A DNA stretch of 64,000 bases from Mycolicibacterium sp. CBMA 226 (GCF_009729075.1 NZ_VTGY01000015.1:372001-436000); one strand, 5' to 3'; shown: positions 8,104-17,161, counted from the stretch's first letter. Notes: a model not told the origin generated them from the sequence alone. Made by a program: numbers and translations.

Positions 8104-9516
8104 CTACTCGCCGTCTTTGACCTTCGCCATGGCCAGCACGTCGAGGCGCTTGTCGAGTTCGGCCAGGGAGAGGTTCTCGCCGATCAGGCCGCGGTCGATG
8201 ACCGTCTGCCGGATGGTCTTCTTCTCCTTGAGGGCTTCCTTTGCCACCTTGGCGGCTTCCTCGTAGCCGATGGCCGAGTTCAGCGGCGTCACGATCGACG
8301 GCGACGACTCCGCCAGCGTGCGCAGGTGATCCTCGTTCGCGACGAGGCCGTCGATGCACTTGGACGCGAACAACCGCGACACGTTGGACAGCAGCGTGAA
8401 GGACTCCAGCACGTTGCGGGCCATCATCGGGATGTACACGTTCAGCTCGAAGGCGCCCGACAGGCCGCCGACGGTGACGGCCGCGTCGTTGCCGATGACC
8501 TGGGCGGCGACCTGGGTAACCGCTTCGGGCAGAACAGGATTCACCTTGCCCGGCATGATCGAGCTACCCGGCTGCAGGTCGGGCAACTGGATTTCGCCGA
8601 GGCCGGTCAGCGGGCCCGAGCCCATCCAGCGCACGTCGTTGGCGATCTTGGTGAGCGACACGGCGATGGTCTTCAGCGCGCCCGACGCCTCGACGAGTCC
8701 GTCGCGGGCGGCCTGAGCCTCGAAAGAGTCTGCGGCAGTGCGCAATTCGGCGATGCCGGTCTGGCTCACCAGCACCTCGACGACCTTGGCGCCGAAGCCG
8801 TCGGGGGCGTTCAGGCCGGTGCCGACGGCGGTGCCGCCGATGGCCAGCTCGCCGAGACGGGGCAGCGTCGCCTTGACGCGTTCGATGCCGGCCTCGATCT
8901 GGCGCGCGTAGCCGCCGAACTCCTGACCCAGGGTGACGGGCACGGCGTCCATGAGGTGGGTGCGGCCGGACTTGACGACGGTGCGCCATGCACGGGCCTT
9001 GTTGGCCAGCGATTCGTGCAGCACCTCGAGCGCCGGAATCAGGTGGCGCACAGCGGCTTCCGTCGCCGCGATGTGCGTGGCGGTGGGGAAGGTGTCGTTG
9101 GAGCTCTGCGACATGTTGACGTGGTCATTGGGGTGGACCTCAACGCCGCCCGCGGCCGCGATCGAGGCGATGACCTCGTTGGCGTTCATGTTCGAGCTGG
9201 TGCCCGAGCCGGTCTGGAACACGTCGATGGGGAACTGGTCGTCGTGCAGCCCGTCTGCGATTTCACCGGCGGCGGCGATGATCGCGTCGGCCTTCTCGGG
9301 GTCCAGCAGGCCCAGGTCCTTGTTGACCTGGGCGCAGGCGCCCTTCAACAGGCCCAGCGCGCGGATCTGGGTGCGCTCGAGACCGCGGAACGAGATCGGG
9401 AAGTTCTCCACCGCCCGTTGCGTCTGGGCGCGCCACAGGGCGTTGATCGGCACCCGGACTTCGCCCATGGTGTCGTGCTCGATCCGGTACTCGGCTTCGA
9501 CAACGTTGTCGGACAT
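8104..9516 (-). CDS. fumC: Class II fumarate hydratase
   Basis: 470 residues. Catalyses fumarate + water to malate in the TCA cycle. Class II features are clear: TGSGTSSNMNANEV and VHPNDHVNMSQSSND near the N-terminal third, SGRTHLMDAVP, and the flexible signature loop GSSIMPGKVNP with the catalytic Ser. Start ATG chosen because AAAAGGGAGCAC precedes it and the protein then aligns with family length. glpX ends 29 nt upstream on the same strand, so the two are probably one transcript, as Rv1099c-Rv1098c in M. tuberculosis. Confidence 0.97.
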   Translation of the reverse strand: MSDNVVEAEYRIEHDTMGEVRVPINALWRAQTQRAVENFPISFRGLERTQIRALGLLKGACAQVNKDLGLLDPEKADAIIAAAGEIADGLHDDQFPIDVFQTGSGTSSNMNANEVIASIAAAGGVEVHPNDHVNMSQSSNDTFPTATHIAATEAAVRHLIPALEVLHESLANKARAWRTVVKSGRTHLMDAVPVTLGQEFGGYARQIEAGIERVKATLPRLGELAIGGTAVGTGLNAPDGFGAKVVEVLVSQTGIAELRTAADSFEAQAARDGLVEASGALKTIAVSLTKIANDVRWMGSGPLTGLGEIQLPDLQPGSSIMPGKVNPVLPEAVTQVAAQVIGNDAAVTVGGLSGAFELNVYIPMMARNVLESFTLLSNVSRLFASKCIDGLVANEDHLRTLAESSPSIVTPLNSAIGYEEAAKVAKEALKEKKTIRQTVIDRGLIGENLSLAELDKRLDVLAMAKVKDGE

Positions 9517-9545
9517 GTGCTCCCTTTTGTTGAGGTGAACGGAAA

Positions 9546-10574
9546 TTACGGCAGGGGGTGTGCGGCGGAGAGGTCCCCGGTGAAGTCCACCGCGGAGTAC
9601 TCGTTGAGCTTGGACAGCCGGTGGTAGGCCTCGATCATCCGGACGGTGCCGGACTTCGAGCGCATCACGATCGACTGGGTGGTGCAACCGCCGGCGAAGT
9701 ACCGCACACCGTTGAGCAGGTCGCCGTCGGTGACGCCGGTGGCGCAGAAGAAGACGTTGTCGCCGGCGACCAGGTCTTCGGTGGTCAGCACCCGCTCCAG
9801 GTCGTAGCCGCGGTCCAGGGCGCGCTGACGCTCGTCGTCGTCGGTGGGGGCGAGGACGGCCTGGATCGCGCCGCCCATGCAGCGGATGGCGGCCGCGGCG
9901 ATGATGCCCTCGGGCGTGCCGCCGATGCCGGCCAGGATGTCGGTGCCGGATTCGGGGCGGCAGGCGGAGATGGCGCCGGCGACGTCGCCGTCGGAGATCA
10001 GCCGGATGCGGGCGCCGGCCGCGCGGACCTCGCTGATCAGCTGGGCGTGCCGGGGCCGGTCCAGGATGCACACCGTGACGTCGGCGACCGACTCGTTGAG
10101 GCGCTTGGCGACGCGGCGGATGTTCTCGCCGATGGGCGCGGTGATGTCGATGACGTCGGCCGCGTCGGGACCGACGGCGATCTTGTTCATGTAGAAGACG
10201 GCCGACGGGTCGAACATGGTGCCGCGCTCGGACACCGCCAGCACCGAGATGGCGTTGGGCATGCCCTTGCTCATCAGGGTGGTGCCGTCGACCGGGTCGA
10301 CGGCGAAGTCGCAGTCGGGGCCGTCGCCGTTACCGACCTCTTCGCCGTTGTAGAGCATCGGCGCGTGGTCCTTCTCACCCTCGCCGATGACCACGACGCC
10401 GCGCATCGAGACCGAATTGACGAGCTCACGCATGGCGTCGACGGCGGCGCCGTCACCGCCTTCCTTATCGCCACGGCCGACCCAGCGGCCAGCGGCCATG
10501 GCCCCGGCTTCGGTGACCCGGACGAGTTCGAGGGCGAGGTTGCGGTCTGGGGCTTCCCGGCGCGAAGGCGTCAT
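9546..10574 (-). CDS. glpX: Class II fructose-1,6-bisphosphatase
   Basis: 342 residues. Removes the 1-phosphate from fructose 1,6-bisphosphate, the committed step of gluconeogenesis in mycobacteria, where GlpX is the main enzyme. The metal- and substrate-binding signatures GEGEKDHAPML and DFAVDPVDGTT are present, with the conserved GIGGTPEGI segment and the C-terminal GGCTTQS motif. It is slightly longer than the M. tuberculosis protein at the N-terminus; a later in-frame start is possible. It is divergent from the DUF4245 gene and upstream of fumC in the same operon. Confidence 0.96.
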   Translation of the reverse strand: MTPSRREAPDRNLALELVRVTEAGAMAAGRWVGRGDKEGGDGAAVDAMRELVNSVSMRGVVVIGEGEKDHAPMLYNGEEVGNGDGPDCDFAVDPVDGTTLMSKGMPNAISVLAVSERGTMFDPSAVFYMNKIAVGPDAADVIDITAPIGENIRRVAKRLNESVADVTVCILDRPRHAQLISEVRAAGARIRLISDGDVAGAISACRPESGTDILAGIGGTPEGIIAAAAIRCMGGAIQAVLAPTDDDERQRALDRGYDLERVLTTEDLVAGDNVFFCATGVTDGDLLNGVRYFAGGCTTQSIVMRSKSGTVRMIEAYHRLSKLNEYSAVDFTGDLSAAHPLP

Positions 10575-10615
10575 GCGCAGATTGTCCCATTAGCCAGTGC
10601 GCTGCGGGGAGCTGG

Positions 10616-10621
10616 GATACT
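10616..10621 (+). promoter_or_regulatory. -10 hexamer GATACT for the DUF4245 gene
   Basis: GATACT ends 7 nt before the GTG start and there is no ribosome-binding sequence, which fits a leaderless mRNA. Confidence 0.5.
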
Positions 10622-10628
10622 GAGCACC

Positions 10629-11327
10629 GTGACGTCATCATCCCCGGAACCCGAGGGTCAGCCTCTCCCCGCGTCCAAGGTGGTCGCCGAGGGACAGTCG
10701 GTACCGGTGCCGCGGCCGGCGAAGGACCGGCTGCTGCAGGACGGCCGCGACATGTTCTGGTCGATCGCCCCGCTGGTGGTGGCGTGTATCGCGCTGGCCG
10801 GAATGCTCGGGATGTGCTCTTTCGCGCCGCAGGGTCCGGGCAAGGGACCGGCGCCGCAGTACGACGCCCCGGCCGCCCTCAAGGCCGACGCGGCCGCGAT
10901 GCACATCCCGATCCGCGTGCCGGAGCTGCCGTCCGGGTGGCACGCCAATTCCGGATCCCGCGGCAGCATCGACGGCGGTCGCACCGACCCCGTCACCAAG
11001 CAGCCGACGCGGGCGCTGACGTCCAAGGTGGGTTATCTGACCGCCGCCGGCATGTACGTGGCGCTCATCCAGAGCAACGCCGACGAGGAAAAGCTGGTGT
11101 CGTCGATCCGCACCGGCATGTACCCGACGGGTGCGCAGGACTTGAGCGGCGTGCACTGGGTGGTTTACGAGGGTGCGGGCGAAGACCAGCAGGGCACCGA
11201 GCCGGTCTGGACCGCCAGGCTCAACGGTCCGACCGGGCCTGCGCAGGTCGCGGTCAGTGGTTCGGCGAGTGCGACGGACTATCGGACTCTGGCAGAGGCG
11301 ACGCAGAAGGCGACGCCACTGCGGTAG
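10629..11327 (+). CDS. DUF4245 single-pass membrane protein (Rv1100-like)
   Basis: 232 residues: a disordered cytosolic N-terminus, one membrane helix at about residues 46-64 (IAPLVVACIALAGMLGMC), and an extracytoplasmic DUF4245 domain with VPELPSGWHANSGSRG and GVHWVVYEG. The family is restricted to actinobacteria and its function is unknown. The neighbourhood (glpX divergent, AI-2E exporter convergent) is as in M. tuberculosis. The last 74 nt overlap the 3' end of the convergent exporter gene, an unusually long antiparallel coding overlap. Confidence 0.85.
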   Translation: MTSSSPEPEGQPLPASKVVAEGQSVPVPRPAKDRLLQDGRDMFWSIAPLVVACIALAGMLGMCSFAPQGPGKGPAPQYDAPAALKADAAAMHIPIRVPELPSGWHANSGSRGSIDGGRTDPVTKQPTRALTSKVGYLTAAGMYVALIQSNADEEKLVSSIRTGMYPTGAQDLSGVHWVVYEGAGEDQQGTEPVWTARLNGPTGPAQVAVSGSASATDYRTLAEATQKATPLR

Positions 11328-12471
11328 CGGGTGGCGTGCGGCGGGCGCGGATCGCGGTGATCAGCCGTGCGATGCGGCCCGGGCGTTCGTCGGGTTCCGG
11401 TTCGCTCAGCGGAACGCCTTTGTAGACCGCGAGATACACGCTGATCGTGGTGACGACGACGATCATCAGCACCGGGCCGATCACCAGGCCCAGGAAACCG
11501 AACATCGCGATCCCGGAGAACACCGACAGCAGCATCAGCGCGGAGTCCAGCCGGGCGGCCCGGGGTACCAGGACCGGCCGGAGCACGTTGTCGATGTTGG
11601 TGACCACCAGGACGTGGAACGCGATGACGAACAGGCCGCCGCCGACGTTGCCGAACAACGCCAGTCCGATTCCGAATGGGATGGTGACGACGCCACTGCC
11701 CAGTGGGATCACCGACAACGCGCTCAGCAGGATCGCGAAGATGAAGAAACCGTCGTGAAATCCGGCGATGTAGATCGAGATCGCGCCTGCCACGCCCTGC
11801 GCCAGCGCGATGACGAACTGGCCGAGGACCGTCCCGCGCACCATGGCGCCCATCTTGGCCAGGTACAGGTCGGTGACCTCCTCGCCGAGCGGGTTGAGCC
11901 GCCGGATCAGCAGGATCAGCTGGTCGCCGTTGGTCAGCAGCGAGATGAACACGTAGAGGAAGATCACGGCACCTGCCAGCGCGCCGAACAGTCCGCCGGC
12001 GGCGTCCTGCAGCACGTTGAGGCCCCACTCGCCGGCTCGCTGCGCGAACGTGATGATCCACTTCTGGAGCGACTCGCGCGTCAGCGTCACGTGATGCAGG
12101 AACGGGATTTGTGCCAGCAGGTCGTTGATGGCCTGCAGCGAGCGGGTGCCCAGCGCGCCCATGTCGGTGCGGCTCACCCAGTCCGACACATTTCGGATCA
12201 TGGTGGTGATCTGCGCGATGCCGATGGCGACTGCCGCGGCGATCGGCACGATCAACATGAAGAGTGCGGCCAGCAGGGTCAGGGTGGCCGACAGGCCGGT
12301 GCTCAGCCGCGTCGACAGCCGCCGGAACAATGGGGTGAACAGGTAGGCCACCACCCCGGCGACCACGACCAGCATGAACTGCCCGCGCAGGAAGTAGGCG
12401 CCGAATCCGACCGCCAGAATCGTCGCAACGGCGAGGGCCCGTTTCTGGGTGACCGTGAAATCGGTGTCCAT
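11254..12471 (-). CDS. AI-2E family transporter (UPF0118)
   Basis: 405 residues with about eight membrane helices, family-typical segments LNPLGEEVTDLYL and ALLSVIPLGSGVV-like loops, and a basic Pro/Ser-rich cytosolic tail. The AI-2E exporter superfamily includes TqsA-like quorum-signal exporters and Na+/H+ antiporters; the substrate cannot be told here. The start at MDTDFTV is chosen because the helices begin soon after and upstream residues look non-coding. The position matches Rv1101c. The tail overlaps DUF4245 coding sequence on the other strand. Confidence 0.9.
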   Translation of the reverse strand: MDTDFTVTQKRALAVATILAVGFGAYFLRGQFMLVVVAGVVAYLFTPLFRRLSTRLSTGLSATLTLLAALFMLIVPIAAAVAIGIAQITTMIRNVSDWVSRTDMGALGTRSLQAINDLLAQIPFLHHVTLTRESLQKWIITFAQRAGEWGLNVLQDAAGGLFGALAGAVIFLYVFISLLTNGDQLILLIRRLNPLGEEVTDLYLAKMGAMVRGTVLGQFVIALAQGVAGAISIYIAGFHDGFFIFAILLSALSVIPLGSGVVTIPFGIGLALFGNVGGGLFVIAFHVLVVTNIDNVLRPVLVPRAARLDSALMLLSVFSGIAMFGFLGLVIGPVLMIVVVTTISVYLAVYKGVPLSEPEPDERPGRIARLITAIRARRTPPATAVASPSASPLPESDSPSHSPNH

Positions 12472-12503
12472 GACGGTGATTCTGTCGGATTTGTGGCCGG
12501 CGG

Positions 12504-13268
12504 CTAGCCCGACGCGAGCTTCAGCACGTGGCTCATGATGTCGGGGTAGCGCTTCAGGTGCGCGCCGCCGTTGAGGTCGAGCACCTCGCCCGTCATCCAC
12601 GACGATTGCTCCGAGCACAGGAACAGCACGGCATTCGCGATGTCCTCGGGGGTGCCGGCGCGGCCCAGTGCGGTGTTCTCCACGTACTCGTCGACGACAC
12701 CGGGGATCAGCGCGGCGCCCTCGGTCAATGGGGTGTGCACGAAGCCGGGCGCGACGGCATTGACGCGAATTCCCTTGGGGCCCAACTCCAATGCGGCCAC
12801 CTCGGTCAGCATCGACAGGCCGGCCTTGGCGGCGCTGTAGGCGCTCATGCCGATGGCCGGCTGGCGGCCGTTGAGCGACGAGATGCACACCAGCGACCCG
12901 CCTTCGCGGAGCCGCCGGCCGGCGTACTTGGCAACGATGAACGACCCCGTCAGGCAACAGTCGACGACGGCGCGGAAATCGGCGACCGGCATGTCCACGA
13001 TGAGCCCGAAGGTGGAGAACCCCGCGCAGCTGACGACGGCGTCGAGCTCGCCCGCCTCGTCAAAGGCCGCGGCGACGGATGCCTCGTCGGTGACCTCGAT
13101 GACGGCGGCGGTGTGTGGTGCACCGAGTTCGGCAGCGCGGGTCACGGCGAGTTCGATGTTCCGGTCGGCGATGACGACGCGGTAGCCCTGCGCGGCGAGC
13201 CCCTGGGCGGAGGCCCAGCCGATACCGGATGCCCCGCCGACGATGAGGGCGCTGCGCTGTGTACTCAC
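12504..13268 (-). CDS. Short-chain dehydrogenase/reductase
   Basis: 254 residues. The NAD(P)-binding loop GGASGIG is at residues 11-17, an Asp after the second strand (IADRN) favours NAD(H), and the catalytic Ser-Tyr-Lys appears as CISSLNG and YSAAK. The C-terminal segment GEVLDLNGGAHLKRYPDI is typical of SDRs near fatty acid and steroid metabolism. The substrate is not predictable. It lies 32 nt from the AI-2E exporter start and is transcribed in the same direction. Confidence 0.88.
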   Translation of the reverse strand: MSTQRSALIVGGASGIGWASAQGLAAQGYRVVIADRNIELAVTRAAELGAPHTAAVIEVTDEASVAAAFDEAGELDAVVSCAGFSTFGLIVDMPVADFRAVVDCCLTGSFIVAKYAGRRLREGGSLVCISSLNGRQPAIGMSAYSAAKAGLSMLTEVAALELGPKGIRVNAVAPGFVHTPLTEGAALIPGVVDEYVENTALGRAGTPEDIANAVLFLCSEQSSWMTGEVLDLNGGAHLKRYPDIMSHVLKLASG

Positions 13269-13317
13269 TGGTACTCCTGGGCGGTGGCCGGTGTCTCACT
13301 CGCGAGGAGTGAACAGA

Positions 13318-14193
13318 TTACTCAATCTGTATACACCTGAATCCGACGTGACTCATCCCCGTATCGACAGCTTGCGGACGACGGGCCGCCGGCCGGTAGC
13401 GCAGGCAGTAGCTGTCGGCGCACAGAAACGACCCGCCCTTGATCACCCGGCGCGGTACCGGGTTCCCCGGCTGATCGGGGTCGTAACTGCCTGTAGCGCA
13501 ACAGGATTGACTGTCCCGGGTCGCGCCGTAGAAGTCGGTGGTCCACTCCCAGACGTTGCCGGCCATGTCGAAAAGGCCGTAGGCGTTGGCGGGGAAGCTG
13601 CCCACCGGCGTGGTCTGGCCGTAGCCGGTGTCGGGCAGGTAGGGGAACTCGCCGTGCCAGAAGTTGGCCAGCCGTTGCCCGGTCTGCTCGGGTTCGGAGC
13701 CCCAGGTGTAGGTGGCGCGGTCCAGGCCACCGCGGGCTGCGAGCTCCCACTGCGCCTCCGTGGGCAGGGCCAGCCCGGCCCACCCGGCGTACGACGCGGC
13801 GTCCTCGAACGCCACGTGCACGACGGGATGGTGCTCCCGGTTCCGCAGCGACGACTTCGGGCCGCGCGGATGGTTCCAGCACGCGCCCGGCGTCCACGTC
13901 CACCATTGGCTGAGGTGGCGCAGGTCGACGGGGCCGGGCGTGCGGCGGAACACCATGGAGCCCGGTTGCAGGTTCTCCGCGGGAGCGCCCGGGTAGTCGG
14001 TGGGGTCGAGTGGTCGTTCGGCGACGGTGACGTACCCGGTGGCGTCGACGAAGGCGGCGAAGTCCGCATTCGTCACCTGGTGGGGCTGAATCCAGAAGCC
14101 GTCGACGGTGACCTCGCGGGCGGGTGCCTCCTCGGGGTAGTGCTGGTCCGAACCCAGCACCGTCGTCTGGCCTGGGATCCAGACCAGACTCAT
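13318..14193 (-). CDS. Formylglycine-generating enzyme (sulfatase activator)
   Basis: Oxidises the active-site cysteine of sulfatases to formylglycine using O2 and copper. The 291 residues carry the complete FGE signature near the C-terminus: GGSFLCADSYCLRYR with the redox pair C258 and C263, then RRPQ and SHVGFRC. EgtB-type sulfoxide synthases lack this cysteine pair, so the call is specific. It is the last gene of a same-strand cluster of sulfatase, HAD protein and FGE. That makes the neighbouring sulfatase the obvious client. M. tuberculosis keeps its FGE elsewhere (Rv0712). Confidence 0.93.
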   Translation of the reverse strand: MSLVWIPGQTTVLGSDQHYPEEAPAREVTVDGFWIQPHQVTNADFAAFVDATGYVTVAERPLDPTDYPGAPAENLQPGSMVFRRTPGPVDLRHLSQWWTWTPGACWNHPRGPKSSLRNREHHPVVHVAFEDAASYAGWAGLALPTEAQWELAARGGLDRATYTWGSEPEQTGQRLANFWHGEFPYLPDTGYGQTTPVGSFPANAYGLFDMAGNVWEWTTDFYGATRDSQSCCATGSYDPDQPGNPVPRRVIKGGSFLCADSYCLRYRPAARRPQAVDTGMSHVGFRCIQIE

Positions 14194-14195
14194 GC

Positions 14196-14277
14196 GTTGA
14201 CCCTGCGACGTGGGCGTGCCGCACTCGTACTTTTGCGCCGTAGCCGCAGGGTCAACCTTGGCTGCCGCAGGGTCAAC
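14196..14277. repeat. Short inverted and direct repeats of GCAGGGTCAAC
   Basis: One inverted copy (14196-14206) and two direct copies spaced 21 bp apart (14246-14256, 14267-14277). They fill the gap between the HAD and FGE genes and touch the HAD stop codon. A hairpin between the inverted copies is possible; the function is unknown. Confidence 0.55.
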
Positions 14278-15166
14278 TCGGGAACACCTCAGCCCAGTCG
14301 GAGTGCATGCTGGCGACGGTCCAGCCTTCGGACTCCGCCAGCTTCAGCGCCTTCTCGGCGCCGGCGTCATAGGCGAATTCGCGGTCGGCATCGTCATGCC
14401 ACACCAGCAGCTGAAAACCCTTGGTGTACTGCAGCATTTCGATGTCGCCGTTGGAATTGCCCGCCGCGAAGATCGGCCGGCGCCCGGTGCGGCCCCAGAT
14501 GCGCACCGGCTTGACCGGCCCGTCGTTGAGGAACTCGGGTTGCGCCGTCGTCACCAGATCGCCGTCGGCGAACGTCACACCCACTGAGCTTCCCACCACG
14601 CGTTCGGGCGGGATCCCGTACATCCCTTCGGTGACGGGCCGCATGAAATCGCGCCCGCCGCCGGAGACGATGTAGCAGGTGAACGCATTCGACTCCAGGT
14701 ACCGCAGCAGCTCGATCATCGGCACATAGCCGCACTGCGTGTACGGACGATCCAGCGTGGGATGCCGGGCCCCGGCGAAGAATGCCATCACCCGCGCGGC
14801 ATGTTCCTCGACGGTGATCCCGGAGTACGCCGAAAGAACGCCTGTAGCAAGCACTCTCAGGTCGGTGTCGTCACCCTGATAGTGCTTGGTGACAGCGTCG
14901 CCGAACCAGGTGAGGTCACCGGCCGCGGCCGCGGCATACGGCTGCCGGTCTGCCAGGGCCGGGTCGGCAGCGGCCTGCTCTGCCATTCGCCGCACCAGGA
15001 AATCCAGCTGGATGTACGCCGGTTTCTCGCACCACAGCGTGCCGTCGTTGTCGAAGACCGCGATCCGGTCTTGTGGCGCAACGAAATCCGGCCCTTCGGT
15101 GGTGACCCGCCCGACGAAGTCGACGATCGCCGACTTCGTCGGGCCGTTGTTCCAGGACTCCAACAC
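14273..15166 (-). CDS. HAD-superfamily phosphatase (phosphoserine phosphatase-like)
   Basis: 297 residues. HAD motif I is FDNDGTLW with the nucleophile D39 and acid D41; motif II is IVSGGG; motifs III/IV are near the C-terminal third, with the AAGNSNGDIEM loop. A helical cap with a WFGDAVTKHYQGD segment sits between motifs I and II. The GTG start lies 9 nt after the sulfatase stop, so it is surely co-transcribed. A phosphatase between a sulfatase and its activator suggests joint scavenging of sulfate and phosphate esters, but the substrate is unknown. Confidence 0.85.
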   Translation of the reverse strand: MLESWNNGPTKSAIVDFVGRVTTEGPDFVAPQDRIAVFDNDGTLWCEKPAYIQLDFLVRRMAEQAAADPALADRQPYAAAAAGDLTWFGDAVTKHYQGDDTDLRVLATGVLSAYSGITVEEHAARVMAFFAGARHPTLDRPYTQCGYVPMIELLRYLESNAFTCYIVSGGGRDFMRPVTEGMYGIPPERVVGSSVGVTFADGDLVTTAQPEFLNDGPVKPVRIWGRTGRRPIFAAGNSNGDIEMLQYTKGFQLLVWHDDADREFAYDAGAEKALKLAESEGWTVASMHSDWAEVFPS

Positions 15167-15175
15167 CTGGCGCCT

Positions 15176-16717
15176 TCAGTCCGCGGCCAGGAACTCGTGC
15201 AGCTTCTCGACGATCTGGTCGATGCTGAAGCTGGCCGGTGGGTGCCGCGGCGGGAACTCCTTGAACGTGTCCAGGAACATCGATGCCATCGCCGTCGCGT
15301 AGAAGGCAAAGAAGTCCCGTCGCAGGAACCACTCGTAGTACGTGTTCGACGTGATGTCGGCGTACTCGAACGGGTCGGTGCGCAGGTTGAACAGTTTGGG
15401 GACCCGCAGCGGCGTGAACGGTTCGGCCCAAATCCGTAGTGTCCCTTGGCAACGTTGCTCGGCGAAGACGATCTTCCAGTTCTCGAAGCGCATCGCGACC
15501 AACTCGGCGTCGTCGTTGAAGTAGAAGAAGCCGCGACGCGGGCTGCTCTCGACCTCACCCATCAGATACGGCAGCAGGTTGAACCCGTCGATGTGCACCT
15601 TGTACTCGACGTCGCCGATCTGATGGCCCTTCTTCAGCTTGTCCATGATGTCGGGGTCGCCCGCGGCCGCCAGCAGCGTCGGCAGCCAGTCGTGGTGCTG
15701 GATGATGTCGTTGGAGACGGTGCCCGCCTTGATTTTTCCGGGCCAGCGGATCAGCTCCGGCACCCGGAAGGCGCCCTCCCAGTTGGTGTTCTTCTCGCTG
15801 CGGAACGGGGTGGTGCCGCCGTCGGGCCACGTATTGCGGTGCGGGCCGTTGTCGGTGGAGTAGATGACGATGGTGTCGTCGGCGATGCCGAGCTCGTCCA
15901 GGACATCGAGCACCGTGCCGACGTTCTTGTCGTGATCGATCATCGCGTCGTGGTACTCGGACTGCCACAGGCCGGCCTGCCCGCGGCTCTCCGGCTTCAC
16001 GTGCGTGTAGAGGTGCATGTGCGTGAAGTTGCACCACACGAAGAACGGGTTGCCCGCCTCGTGCTGGCGTTTGATGTAGTCGACGGTGCGATCGGCGATG
16101 TCGTCGTCGATGGTCTCCATCCGCTTGGCGGTCAGCGGGCCGGTGTCCTCGATGGTCTGCTTGCCGACCGGACCGAACTTCGGGTCGTCGGGTTCGGTCG
16201 AGACCTCGGTGGTGGCCTTGCAGTTCATCACGCCGCGCGGTAACGCCTTCTCGTACAGCAGCGGGAACTGGTCCTTGTGCGGATAGTCGAACTGCTCGGG
16301 TTCCTCTTCGGCGTTGAGGTGGTACAGGTTGCCGTAGAACTCGTCGAAGCCGTGGACCGTCGGCAGATACTTGTTCAGGTCGCCGAAGTGGTTTTTGCCG
16401 AACTGGCCGGTGGCGTAGCCCATCGGCTTGAGCAGCTCTGCGATGGTCGGATCCTCTGCGGCCCAACCGATATCGACGCCCGGCACGCCGACTTTGCTCA
16501 TCCCGGTGCGGTACACGCTCTGCCCGCTGATGAACGCAGCGCGGCCCGCGGTGCAGCTTTGCTCGCCGTAGGAGTCGGTAAAGCGCATGCCCTCGGCGGC
16601 GATGCGGTCGATGTTCGGGGTGCGGTAGCCCATGAGGCCGTCGCTGTAGCAACTGAGGTTGCTGATGCCGATGTCGTCGCCCCAGATCACCAGGATGTTG
16701 GGTTTGCCGTCGGGCAT
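15176..16717 (-). CDS. Arylsulfatase-type enzyme with CTAGR active site
   Basis: 513 residues of the alkaline phosphatase/sulfatase superfamily. Metal-binding Asp residues are in VIWGDDIG (D14/D15). The formylglycine motif is SCTAGRAAFISGQ with C55 and R59, a CxAxR variant of the usual CxPxR. Later motifs GKNHFGDL, STDNGPHRNTWPDGG and KNTNWEGAFRVP are typical of the large bacterial arylsulfatases. No signal peptide is visible, so it is cytosolic or exported after maturation by Tat-like means. Start chosen for the GAGGAG sequence 7 nt upstream. The FGE two genes downstream probably matures C55. Confidence 0.93.
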   Translation of the reverse strand: MPDGKPNILVIWGDDIGISNLSCYSDGLMGYRTPNIDRIAAEGMRFTDSYGEQSCTAGRAAFISGQSVYRTGMSKVGVPGVDIGWAAEDPTIAELLKPMGYATGQFGKNHFGDLNKYLPTVHGFDEFYGNLYHLNAEEEPEQFDYPHKDQFPLLYEKALPRGVMNCKATTEVSTEPDDPKFGPVGKQTIEDTGPLTAKRMETIDDDIADRTVDYIKRQHEAGNPFFVWCNFTHMHLYTHVKPESRGQAGLWQSEYHDAMIDHDKNVGTVLDVLDELGIADDTIVIYSTDNGPHRNTWPDGGTTPFRSEKNTNWEGAFRVPELIRWPGKIKAGTVSNDIIQHHDWLPTLLAAAGDPDIMDKLKKGHQIGDVEYKVHIDGFNLLPYLMGEVESSPRRGFFYFNDDAELVAMRFENWKIVFAEQRCQGTLRIWAEPFTPLRVPKLFNLRTDPFEYADITSNTYYEWFLRRDFFAFYATAMASMFLDTFKEFPPRHPPASFSIDQIVEKLHEFLAAD

Positions 16718-16868
16718 GACAGAGCTCCTCGGTCGAAGCGGAATTTCCTGTGCCCGTTCGACTTTACGGGTGAGTCGGCGATTCCGGCGGCGGTTCGGCA
16801 GGCAAGTGAAATCAGTACTGGTCAAGGCGCGGCCGGAGGAGCACGCTTACTTAGGGAAGGTGATCGAC

Positions 16869-17144
16869 ATGTACGACAAGGATCTGACCAACAAGTGGCA
16901 CGTCGAGATCGAATTCTTCGAAGACGATGTCCACACTCACGCCTCCGCACACGCCCGGCTGCGGGACGACACCCTCACGACAACGGGGGATGCCTACCGC
17001 AATCCCAAAGATCCGAGTGCGCCGCTCGTCGGCGAGGAGATCGCGGCGGCCCGTGCGCTCATCGCACTCGGCACGGACCTCCTCCTGGCGGCGTCGGCCA
17101 ACATCGAGAAATCAACGCAGCACCAGGTGCACCTCTACCGCTGA
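16869..17144 (+). CDS. DUF1876 protein (Rv1738/Rv2632c family)
   Basis: 91 residues starting MYDKDLTNKWHVEIEFFED. The family folds like a ribosome hibernation factor, and Rv1738 is a strong member of the DosR dormancy regulon. AGGGAAGGTG upstream supports the ATG. I looked for a DosR box in front of this gene and did not see one, so hypoxic control is not supported here. Divergent from the sulfatase operon and convergent with 3beta-HSD, 17 nt between stops. Confidence 0.88.
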   Translation: MYDKDLTNKWHVEIEFFEDDVHTHASAHARLRDDTLTTTGDAYRNPKDPSAPLVGEEIAAARALIALGTDLLLAASANIEKSTQHQVHLYR

Positions 17145-17161
17145 CAGCTCGCGGGAGAACG

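Noticed and set aside
16800..16868. DosR box upstream of the DUF1876 gene
   Set aside because: No sequence close to the GGGACT...AGTCCC pattern is visible, so hypoxic regulation is not claimed.
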